From contig CM037876.1 in the NCBI GenBank assembly GCA_021292165.1, forward strand, positions 308,648,492 to 308,712,491: a stretch of 64,000 bases of DNA, in the 5' to 3' direction. Below, piece after piece: positions 37,478-47,089 of the stretch (its first letter is position 1; each line of letters opens with the position of its first letter). A program made the position numbers and the translations under genes. This stretch comes from Shinisaurus crocodilurus. Lineage: Eukaryota > Chordata > Lepidosauria > Squamata > Shinisauridae. Below the pieces are notes generated by a model, which was not told the origin of the DNA, searched no databases, and saw only the letters and a program-made list of their open reading frames with translations.

Positions 37478-37652
37478 GCTGGCTGGGGCATGCTGGGAGT
37501 TGTAGGCCAAAAACATCTGGGGACCCAAGGTTGGAGAACACTGCGAGTAAAAATGAAGAAAAGATGCAGCTGCGAGCTACATCTCTATGAATCTGCTTGG
37601 GTTCTTGGAAAGTTGGAAACATCTGGGGACCCAAGGTTGGAGAACACTGCCC
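37478..37652. mobile_element. Two right-arm fragments of family A MITEs
   Basis: 37478-37543 is a right arm alone, and 37618-37651 is the last part of another right arm. Neither has a left arm nearby. Confidence 0.75.
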
Positions 37653-38978
37653 TATCCAATCATCCCTCACCCTCCAGCGCTCTCCTTTCTTTCTCGCTCC
37701 TTGTTTTCCCCCCACTCCACCGTTCCTTTCGCCTCTTGTCAAAGGGCCAGGGGGGGATATATTTGTGTTCCGTTTGTGCTGCGCAGCCCTGATTGTGCTT
37801 TACTCCAGCTGCTGGGGTCAAAGATTGGGAGGGCCCTTTGCCTTCCTGGCCAGCTTCCCAAAGGGAATCTGGATCAGGGCCACTGTTGAAAGTTGGATGC
37901 TGGAGACGATCCAGCGGCGCTCTTCTTGTGCTCCTAGATCCGTTCCTGCGGAATTCTAACCATCGCTGTTGTTTAAAATATATATATATAAATAAAGAGA
38001 TGGAAACCGACGCTCGCACAACTCGGGAGTGTGTTCTGCCAACTGCTGCTTGTCTTTGCAGTTATAGTTCTCCAGGAGCAGCTAGAACAGTAAGAGGCCG
38101 ATTTATGAGCAATATCTTCGGCTGGGACTGATGAATATATTTATTGCTAAACTAACTGGGTGTCCCCCGTTGTGATGGAAATCGGCAGGATTCAGCTCAG
38201 TGCACGGGGAGTTGGCTTCCTTTGGCCAGGCCCCAAGTTTAACCCACCTTTGGGCTGTAGCCTTCTAATTGGTAGTGCTAGGAGGAACCCTCCGTCTGGG
38301 AGCATCCTAGTTGCTGGGAGGTGGGGACAACCACAGGAGACCGGATGATAATATCTATACTGCTATTACCCTCATGCCCCTCTTGTGGGCCTCCTCCCAT
38401 AGGCACCTGATAGCCACCTGTGAGAAAGACAAATCCTCGGTCTGATCCAGCAGGGCTCTTCTTGCGTTCTCTTCCCCAACCAAAGTTCACCTACTTGCTC
38501 CAACAGCAGTTTTCTCTCACGCATCCTTCCTTCTCCCTCTCCCAGTCTCCCCTTCCCTTTACTATGCCGCTTTGTCTTTGAGCTTTTCTACACGAGGCAT
38601 TTACTGTGCACTTATCATTCCCCAATTCAAGGTGGTTTATGGGTTATTTAGATGGCATCACATGACCCTCCAATTTTGCTTCTGTTTTTAAACAGCACTT
38701 TTGGCGAGTATTTTCAGAGCAAGGAAAATGCGATATTATTGGGAAAGTGAAAGAAAAGCGCAATTTCCTCGTGTGTATTTGCACTATTCCACTATACCGC
38801 AGTGCCACCTAGAAGTTATTCAGTGGGAAACAGAAAAGGAAACCCTCTTAGAGTAGAGCTCGGATCTCAATTCTGCGACAAAACTGAAAGTAGATACAGC
38901 GGATTAACAGCCTCTTTGCCTCTTCCTTCCCGCTCCATCACATTTCACCTGTTGAAGCTTAAGGCTGTAAACTGTTCA
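37653..38978. other. Intergenic DNA with little recognisable content
   Basis: Contains a CR1/L3 scrap at 38435-38475 (TCGGTCTGATCCAGCAGGGC). I see no gene or promoter. A TATATATA run lies at 37979-37989. Confidence 0.45.
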
Positions 38979-38979
38979 G

Positions 38980-39595
38980 AAGCTGCAGCTTGTGCAAAAC
39001 GCGGCGGCCAGACTAATGACCGGGCCCAAAAGATCTGAACATATAACACCTGTTCTGGCCCGCTTGCACTGGCTGCCTATGTTTCCGAGCCCGATTCAAG
39101 GTGCTGGTTTTGACCTATAAAGCCCTACACGTCTTGGGACCACAATACCTGATGGAACGCCTCTCCCAACCACAATCTACCCGTACACTACGTTCAACAT
39201 CTGGGGCCCTCTTCCGACTGCCACCTCCAAGGGAGGCTTGGTTGGGGGCGACAAGGAGGAGGGCCTTCTCAGTGGTAGCCCCCCAACTCTGGAACAAGCT
39301 CCCCCCTGAGGCCCGCCTGGCGCCAACTCTATTATCTTTTCGGTGCCACGTTAAGACTGCCCTCTACGTTGAGGCTTTTAATAATTAAATGGTATACGGC
39401 GGGGTGGTAAATTGTTTTTAGCAATTGTGTTTTATTAACTTATTTTAGTGATATTTTTTAAAATTGGTTTTAAATTTTTATAATGTTTTTGTTTATATTT
39501 TTAATTGTATTTTATAAATTGATTGTTGTACACTGCTCAGAGAGCTTCGACTATTGGGCAGTATAGAAAATGAATGAATAAATTTAAAAAAATAA
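38980..39595 (+). mobile_element. L2 LINE 3' end
   Basis: Encodes RVLTYKALHVLGPQYL-like text (39101-39388, open for 95 codons: VLTYKALHVLGPQYLMERL, then FSVVAPQLWNKLPPEARLAP), the end of an L2 reverse transcriptase, followed by the L2 3' region (AGAGAGCTTCGACTATTGGG) and an A-rich tail. Confidence 0.8.
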
Positions 39596-39599
39596 ACTC

Positions 39600-40255
39600 C
39601 TTGGGGCAGGGACTTTTTTGTGGGGGCTTATTTACCCTGTAAAGGGCCAAAGATAATTCATTATCATGGGAAAGCTGACCTCTCAAGGGTGCTCCAGGGA
39701 AGAAGGGGCAGAGAAGAGAGTTATGTTTGCCAGGCAAAATACCCATGGGGGCCACACAGAGTTTTGTATGCTCTGAGCCTGCTGTGATGCCTGAGTAGCT
39801 TCGATATGTCTGCCTGCTTGTAACAGAAAGTCCCTGGCCATCTTTTACCGTGCCGTTTTGTGCTGCTGCAAGCGACAGGCGTGCTTCACTTTGCAAATGC
39901 AGAAGTGATCCTGATGTCTTACAGATGAGAGCCGTCTGATAGCTTGGACAATTTTAACAGAGCTGTGTCATCCAGCCCAGCTGACGGTTACTGACCTATA
40001 AAACTTAAGTACTGCTTCCGATGAACAGTTTGGAAAGATGAGTCTCGAAAGCTTTTATGCGCTCTCGGGAAAACTGCTGTTCCTGTTCGTCCACTATTCA
40101 TTCATTTCGATTTTGGAGGATGACATCAAACGCACGGATGTGTAGTACATCTTCTTGATTGTCTGAATGAGGTTTTAAGAACTCACGGCAGGAGATAATA
40201 ACCTGTACAAACAATATACAGTTAATACTCTCATTTTTAACTTAGAACCGCTAGA
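39600..40255. other. Intergenic DNA, nothing recognised
   Basis: No gene, hairpin or clear repeat seen by eye. Confidence 0.4.
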
Positions 40256-40256
40256 T

Positions 40257-40328
40257 CAGTGTTCTCCAACCTTGGGTCCCCAGATGTTTTTGGACTACAA
40301 CTCCCAGCATGCCCCAGCCAGCGTAGCT
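40257..40328. mobile_element. Left arm of a family A MITE
   Basis: CAGTGTTCTCCAACC to CCCCAGCCAGCGTAGCTG, with no right arm. This copy has the exact 20-mer GACTACAACTCCCAGCATGC (40293-40312). Confidence 0.8.
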
Positions 40329-40686
40329 GATCTAAATCATCCTCATCATCCTCACAGCCCCTTGCCTGTTGCCCAAGTATGCCTACCTTTGACGCCGGGC
40401 CCCGCTCCTGTCACATTATAATTAGCCACGGCTGTGGTTGAACGGGAAATCTTTACAAGGGTGTGGGGCTCGCTGGCGTACATCTATTCTGAAGAATCTT
40501 GGCAGGAAGCCTGGTTGTTTACCCAGGGCACAGCTCAGCAATTTGCCAGATTCCCCACGCTCCACCCCCAGGAACAAAAGTCCTCCCTTTGAACAGAACA
40601 GGATCCAGTTCCTTTGGGTTTTACTGACCTGTACCAATGAGTCACGGGCCAGATCGTTGCCTTCGGTTAATCTTCATTGTCTAAAT

Positions 40687-40792
40687 CAGTGTTCTCCAAC
40701 CTTGGGTCCCCAGATGTTTTTGGCCTACAACTCCCAGCATGCTGGGAGTTGTAGGCCAAAAACATCTGGGGACCCAAGGTTGGAGAACACTG
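40687..40792. mobile_element. Short hairpin MITE (family A)
   Basis: 106 bp; the arms meet directly at CAGCATGCTG, with the CCCCAGCCAGC central part missing. Confidence 0.85.
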
Positions 40793-40799
40793 CACTAGA

Positions 40800-41012
40800 T
40801 TCATTGGCTTGGATCCCAAGATAAGTTAGTGTAAGGAAGTTCATGGAAGGAAAGTTTCCCATCCTCTCACCAGCAGCCCCAGAAGACGGGGGGGGGGAGC
40901 CCCTTAGACAGTGTGGGGTGGTTTGTGCAGGACTTCAGGGGGCAATGGGATGGGAAACTTTCCTTCCATGAACTTCTTTAACTTGATTCATCCTAGGACC
41001 CAAGCCATATTA
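40800..41012. repeat. Fold-back segment
   Basis: GAAGTTCATGGAAGGAAAGT at 40836-40855 is complementary to ACTTTCCTTCCATGAACTTC at 40957-40976, extending outwards with mismatches to GGCTTGGATCC / GGACCCAAGCC. Confidence 0.6.
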
Positions 41013-41017
41013 CTTTT

Positions 41018-41715
41018 ACACAGTCCCTCACCGATGGCTCCTGAGCAAACTTAGCAGTCGTGGGATAAGTGAAGAGTGCTTCTTATGGATCGGCAACTGG
41101 TTAAAGAACAGGAGTAGGAATGAATTGACAGTTCTCCCAATGGAAACAGGTAAGCAGAAGGGTCTCTCCACCCCGCAAAGATCTGTATTTGGGCTGGTGC
41201 TTTTTAATTCGTCCACAAATGACCTGGAGTTAGGAGTGAGCAGTGAGGTGGTCACGTTTGCTGACAACACCAAATTATTTAGGGTGGTTAAACAAAATGA
41301 TCACAGAGAGCTTCAGAGGGATCTCTCCAAACCGAGGAAATGGGCATCAAAATGGCAAATGAGGTTCAGTATAAGTGAGTGTAAAGTGATCCTAGCTTCC
41401 TGTGGGGTCTGCACTGGTGGTGACTGGTCAGGGAAGGGATCTTGGGGTCATGGTGGACATCTTGTTGAAAGCATTGACCCAGGGTGCAGCTGCTGTGCAT
41501 AAGGCAGGTTCCATGTTGGGAATCATTAGAAAAGGAATCGAAAACAAAACTGCCGACATCGTATTGCTTCTATATATATCTACGGTGTGACACGTTTCAA
41601 ATATGGCATACAGTTCTGGTCGCCGCACCTCAAAGGATATTGTAGAGTTGGAAAAGGTGCAGAAGAGGGCAGCCAAAATGGTCATGGTGCTGGAGCAACT
41701 CCCCCATGAGGAAAG
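41018..41715 (+). mobile_element. CR1/L3-type LINE fragment with reverse-transcriptase remnant
   Basis: Encodes worn WLLSKLSSRGISEECFLWIG, VFGLVLFN, and FADNTKLFRVVKQNDHRELQ (altered catalytic motif, Asn for the second Asp), then SKWQMRFSISECKV. It continues GSMLGIIRKGIENKTADIVL. Confidence 0.8.
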
Positions 41716-41724
41716 GTTACCACA

Positions 41725-42590
41725 TTTCATAGAAGCATAGAATAGTAGAGCTGGAAGGGGCCTATAAGGCCATTGAGTCCAACCCCATGCACAACGCAGG
41801 AATCCAAGTCAAAGCATCTCTGACAGATGGCTGTCCAGCTGCATCTTGAATGCCTCCAGGGTGGGAGAGCCCACGACCTCCCCAGGTACGGAATTGGTTC
41901 CATTGTTGTATTGCTCTAACAGGCAGGAAGTTTTTCCTGCTGTCCAGGTGGAATCTGGCTTCCTGTGACTTGAGCCCATTATTCTGTGTCTGGGATGATC
42001 GAGAAGAGATCCTGGCCCTCCTGTGTGTGACAACCCTTCAAGTACTGGAAGAGTGCGATCATATCTCCCCTCAGTCTCCTCTTCTGAAGGCTAAACATGC
42101 CCAGTTCTTGCAGTCTCTCCTCATAGGGCCTTGTTTCCAGTCCCTTTATCATCCTTGTTGCCCTCCTCTGAACCCTCTCCAGTCTGTCTATGTCCTTCTT
42201 AAAGTGTGGTGTCCAGAACTGGACGCAGTACTCAAGATGAGATCTAACCAGTGCTGAGTAGAGGGGAACTAGCACTTCATGCGATTTGGAAGCTATACTT
42301 CTGTTAATGCAGCCCCAAATAGCATTTTCTCTTTTTGCAGCCATATCACATTGCTAGCTCATATTCAGCTTGTGGTCTACAACCACTCCAAGATCCTTCT
42401 CACTTGTAGTATTGTTGAGCCAAGTGTCCTCCATCATGTAATTGTGCATTCTATTAAATTTCATTCTGTTGTTTTCAGCCCAGCGCTCTAGCCTATCGAG
42501 ATCACTTTGAATTTTGTTTCTGTCTTCCAGAGTATTAGCCATTCCATCCAATTTTGTGTCATCTGCAAAAATTATCATTTGTTTAGCTTA
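41725..42590 (-). mobile_element. CR1 LINE 3' end
   Basis: On the minus strand: [58 protein letters not shown], ending in the CR1 3' tail at 41725-41745. Frame is broken near 41990 and 42350. Confidence 0.9.
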
Positions 42591-42599
42591 AGGGGGGTG

Positions 42600-43890
42600 G
42601 GGGAAAGGTAAGTACGCAGAGACATGATAGAGGTATACAAAATTATGCACGGTGTGTAGAAAGTGGGTAGGGCAAAGTTTTTCTCCTGTCATAATACTAG
42701 AACCCGGATTTATCGACTGAAATGGAATAGCGGGAGATTCAGGACGAACTGAAGTACTTCTTCACACAATGCACAGTTAAACTATGAGATTTGCTTCCTC
42801 AAGACATGGCAATGGCTACTCTATCTTGGCAGTTATCTTTCTGTTACAGCTAACATCGACAGTGAAATCCAGCATCGTTTGAGCTCCGCAAGTGCCGCAT
42901 TTTCTCGAATGAAACATAGAGTGTTTGAGGATCGGGATATTTGTAAGAAGACCAAAACACTGGTTTATGACGCCATTGTATTACCAACTTTATTGTATGC
43001 CTGCAAAACATGGACTATCTATAAACGTTACTTCCACCTCCTTGAAAAGTTTCATCAACGTTGCCTCCGGAAAATCCTGCGAATTACTTGGGAAGATAGA
43101 CAAACAAATGTCAGTGTACTGGAAGAAGCAAAGACTACTAGCATTGAAAAAATGATCCTTCAACGCCAACTTCAGTGGACCGGTCATGTTGTTCGAATGC
43201 CTGACTGCCGTCTCCCAAAGCAGTTACTTTACTCCCAACTCAAGGATGGAAAGCGGAATATCGGTGGTCAATATAAGAGGTTTAAAGATGTTCATAAGGC
43301 TAATCTAAAAAAATGCAATATAAACATCGAAAACTGGGAAGCTCTGGCCCATGAACGATCTAAATGGAGGTTGGCCTTTCACAAAGGCTCCATGGACTTT
43401 GAAGAAGCCCGAGTGCAAGGCGAAAGGGAGAAACGTGCTAAGCGAAAAGCGCGTCAAACGAATCCTTACAGGACCATCTTCCATCTGGTAACCTGTGTCC
43501 TCACTGTGGGAAGCTGTGTGGATCTAGAATTGGCCTCCACAGTCACTTACGGACCCATCGCCAGAGTCTACACAATCTTCTTTAGAATTTCCTCCTTTTA
43601 TCCCGGAAGACAATCTTACTCGGTCACGAGTGATCGCCTGATGATGATGATGATGAGACGGCTTTAAAAAGGGATTGGACAAATTCATGGATGGCTACTA
43701 GTCCCGATGGCTCTATGCTACCTCCAGTATCAGAGGCAGTGTGCCCATGTACACCAGTTGCTGGGGGAGGTCACTCTTGTCTTGTCCTGCTTGTGGGCTT
43801 CCCGTTGGGGCATCTGGTTGGCCACCGTGGGAACATAATGTTGGATTGGACCGGCCTTTGGTCTGATCTAGCAGGCATCTTCGTATGCTC
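42600..43890 (+). mobile_element. CR1/L3 LINE 3' end split by another LINE
   Basis: 42600-42820 (GAGGTATACAAAATTATGCA; CCTCAAGACATGGCAATGGC) continues at 43657 (ACGGCTTTAAAAAGGGATTG to GGTCTGATCTAGCAGGCATC), as comparison with the unbroken copy at 860-1165 shows. Confidence 0.75.
42821..43656 (+). mobile_element. Non-LTR retrotransposon fragment, C2H2-finger type, longest copy
   Basis: Open for 263 codons from 42879. It carries the end of a reverse transcriptase (YDAIVLPTLLYACKTWTIYK, then FHQRCLRKILRITWEDRQTN), a linker rich in Lys and the start of a finger region. One frameshift near 43465 relative to the 26685-27200 copy moves the [11 protein letters not shown] finger out of frame. It ends in ATG repeats (43639-43655). 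An additional small piece of the same element is at 49855-49925. It is a mobile-element protein, not a host gene. Confidence 0.82.
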
Positions 43891-43949
43891 TTCTACTGTC
43901 CTGGTTCCAAATCTCCTCGTTGAGCTTTGACGTGGTCTGGTCACTGCAC

Positions 43950-44025
43950 ATGGCTGCTAATTGTGGTGAACCGCCCAGAGAGCTTCAGCTATTGGGCAGT
44001 TATAGAAATGTAATAAGTAAAGGGT
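43950..44025 (+). repeat. L2 3' tail
   Basis: GGTGAACCGCCCAGAGAGCT, then TTCAGCTATTGGGCAG and an AATAAGTAAA end. Confidence 0.65.
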
Positions 44026-45395
44026 GAGCAAAGCAGCAGAGCCAGTTGGAAGATCATCTGCAAGACCTGGCATGTAGAGGCAAGCGAGGGCGACTTGAGA
44101 AAAAACATTTTTAACAAAATTATATGCAGGTTTCTGAAGAAAAGGACTGCTTTGGGAAGGATTTCCTGCCTGCCTCTCTTTGCTCCATCCCCCGTCACCA
44201 CCCCTGTAATACCTACTCGGCTTGTACATTTGTAAATACACAGACAGCTGCTACAAAGGCCCCTTCACTCTCCGGTGTTCTTTCCTCTGTAAAACGTTGC
44301 CTTGAACTTCTCACCACCCGTGGAAAGGGGAAGTCCAACCGAGGGTTGGGCAAAATGCTTACAATAAGGGAGAACTAACGTCAGGAGGACCTAAGGAAAA
44401 CAATCCACTTTTGTGTGGGAACTCCACTTGATTTCATGCACCTTTTGATCTGCTGTGGTTCTCCCTTCATTGCTGATGGGAAGGGGCTCGGCAGCGGCTT
44501 TGAGAGAGGTCAAAACTCTATCCCCGAGGGGAGCAACGTTCAGCCCAAACAAACAGCAAAGACCAGAGACGGGGGACGGGGGACGGGCAGCCAGTGGCCA
44601 AGATAAACACCTCAACAGAGATTAGATCCTCTCAAGCTTCATAACGATGAGCCTCCGTCAGTCAAACTGAAACCTTGCTAGCCCACCACCCATCTATAGT
44701 GGGCCCAAGTGCCCTGCGTTGAGGGGCCTATGGCAGCATCTGAGCCAGGAGGGATGGGTCCTGTATTTCATTTACTGAGAGCAGAGAGTGCAAACTTGAG
44801 ACACGCCCCAAGGGCTGTGGCAGGGATGGGGACTCGGACTCCAGGACTCGACTCACGGAGTGCTGATGCTTACATCTCTCTGGAATCCTTTTTGTACATC
44901 CAACACATGTTGCTTGTCCCTTGGCAGCTGTTGATACCACGGAGCCAAAGTGGTTTCTTAATGGGTCACGCCGAGAGCAGAATGTTCACAAACTGTCGTG
45001 CCAAAAGTGAAGACGGGCTCCTTTTGTAATTATTTTTTTCCAATAAAATCTTGATGGTTAATATTCACTTGACCCTTATTTAGTCTCGTGTTTGGAAAAA
45101 GAGGGAACGACAACCCGTTCAAAAGGGCAAGAACCAACCCGCTGGCTGATGTGTTTCATGCTACAGTATTCTTTCTCTTTAATGTTCTTTAAACTAAGGG
45201 GCACGGGGTTTTTAAGAGTGGCCCTGGGAGCTAGCTCCCCCAGGGTGAGGCTTCCCAGCTTGCCTTATGACGTACATACAAACTAGCAAGTCAGCTTCTG
45301 GATAAGCTCTCAGCCTTGCTGCTGTTCCTCATCGGCACCTGGCGAGCATTAATGGTGTGTGTGTTTTTAAGTGGCAGATAGATATCTGGGGCGCA
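44026..45395. other. Intergenic DNA with one fold-back end fragment
   Basis: Mostly unrecognised. At 44821-44870 sits CAGGGATGGGGACTCGGACT with more ACTCG text, a one-ended fragment of the fold-back element at 54781-55606. AATAAA at 45041-45046 is not linked to any gene I can see. Confidence 0.5.
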
Positions 45396-45465
45396 TCCCT
45401 ATGCATGTTTAGACAGAGCAAAACCCTACACCTCCCAGCATTCCCCAGCCAGCCATGCTGGGGGT
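45396..45465. mobile_element. Left arm of a family B MITE
   Basis: GCATCCCTATGCATGTTTAG, then CTACACCTCCCAGCATTCCC and CAGCCAGCCATGCTGG; no right arm. Confidence 0.6.
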
Positions 45466-46215
45466 CCTTCCCCAGAGACAGGCGTTGTGGAGACCGGGGA
45501 GGTTTCTCAGGAGATCGCTGGTGCCACGGGCAATCTCCCGGGACACCTCTGCTCTGCGGCATCCTCCCATTCATTCTGTCTTCGCTCTGAGGATACCCCT
45601 CAGAGTGAAACCGCTGCTCTCCTGCTGTGGCATTTGCCGCTGTGGACCAACGGAGCCACCCACTGGGGCCACGGTGGTTTCGCCTCGCTCCAGCGATACA
45701 CTGGTGGGGAGCTCTCCCTGTGTGGGGGGGTGGAGGGAGTGTGCAAGTTGCTGCTGTTCCCTCCCCACCCCCTGAGGCGGAGGATTCCCCCTGCCTGGTG
45801 GGAGGCCTGGCCCAGCTTCTCAGAGAGTCCCCTCCAAAAGAGGCTAGGAGGGTGGCTACTAGGGGAAGGGCCTTCTCAGTTGTGGCACCCCCATCTCTGG
45901 AATCAACTCCCCAAGGAGGTGCGCCTGGTGCCTACTCTTTATTCCTTCAGGCGCCAGGTGAAGACCTTTTTATTTACCCAATATTTTAATGGTTAGATTT
46001 TTATTCCCATTTTTTATTATCACTGCTGTACCTCCGGTCTGATTCACCTGGCTGCTTTCTTTTATTGTATTATACTGTATTTATATTTGTATCTTAATGA
46101 TGTTTTTGGTTTTAAGATTGTTTTATCCTGTTTTTCTTGTAAGCCGCCCAGGGAGCCTTTTTGGCTGATGGGCAGTAAATAAATATATTAAATAAATAAT
46201 AATAAATAAATAAGC
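45466..46215 (+). mobile_element. L2 LINE 3' end
   Basis: Encodes [16 protein letters not shown] or QLWHPHLWNQLPKEVRLVPT-type text in neighbouring frames, then a 3' region (CCGCCCAGGGAGCCTTTTTG) and an AATAAATAAATAA tail near 46160-46215. Confidence 0.75.
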
Positions 46216-46560
46216 CCTCCTGCGACCCGGCCAGGTGGATTCAGAACCTCTTGCAGCCCAGGAGTCAAATTCCAATTTGGAGAAGCTTTTGGGGGCCGCA
46301 TCCCAGTGGTGGGTGGGGCCTATCTTCAAAAGGGGCAGGGTCAGATTTCCAAAAATACCAGCATGTATTGAAGCTTGAAGCTCTTACAGCCGGTAACTAA
46401 ACCTTAAGAGTGGAGGGAAAACTGCACAAAGGCCAGAAACCACCAAATGATTGGTGGTCATGGCAGAGGGGGAAAGGTATGGAATGGGGCCATTGGGTAA
46501 CTCTGGACAGCCGGATTTGGCCCTCGGGCATAAGGTTCCACACTGCTGTTTTTAGAAGTA
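46215..46560. mobile_element. Degenerate hAT-like element
   Basis: AACCTCTTGCAGCCCAGGAG at the left and GATTTGGCCCTCGGGCATAA at the right, with GCTTGAAGCTCTTACAGCCG inside, the same family as 32068-32384. Confidence 0.55.
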
Positions 46561-47089
46561 GCCAGGCTTGCAGAAATGGGCAGGTGAAATAAATACGGCC
46601 GCTGCTACTCTCTGAAAATACAGTTTCTGTTTGTAATTTCCTGCCAGTAGCTTTAATTTTAAGCTGGCTGGCCAGAAAAATTGGCAACACTCAATGGACA
46701 AAAGTCACCAGTGGAAATCCCTTCTTAATCTCCGCAGAGGTTTGAAATTTACAGAAGCCTGTTTCTGCTTGGTGCCTGGCCCCCGTTTTCCTTTTGAAAC
46801 AACAACAGAGTTAAAACGGCTCAGCTCCGATGTCATGTTTTCCATTGTATTTTTGCTCGTTTAAACCCCAAGGTTATGTCTCTTGAAGCACCCGATACCC
46901 AATTCCCAGGCCATGGTGGCAAGCATGGGTCCCGCTCGTTTCTCAGCACTGCTATATATATAAACCTTCCGAAACATGATTTGCTATGAAGCCTTTTCTC
47001 CAGCTATTTTTATGCTTGCTTCTTAAGTGGAATAAAAATGTTTCTCATCTCAGCATCGGGGAAAGTCAGGCCTGACATCCGCATGGCCA
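46561..47089. other. Repeat-poor intergenic stretch
   Basis: AT-rich single-copy-looking sequence with no repeat I recognise. Confidence 0.35.

Noticed and set aside
42879..43667. A 262-residue open frame that could be a host gene
   Set aside because: It is a retrotransposon reverse-transcriptase end with several other copies in the window.
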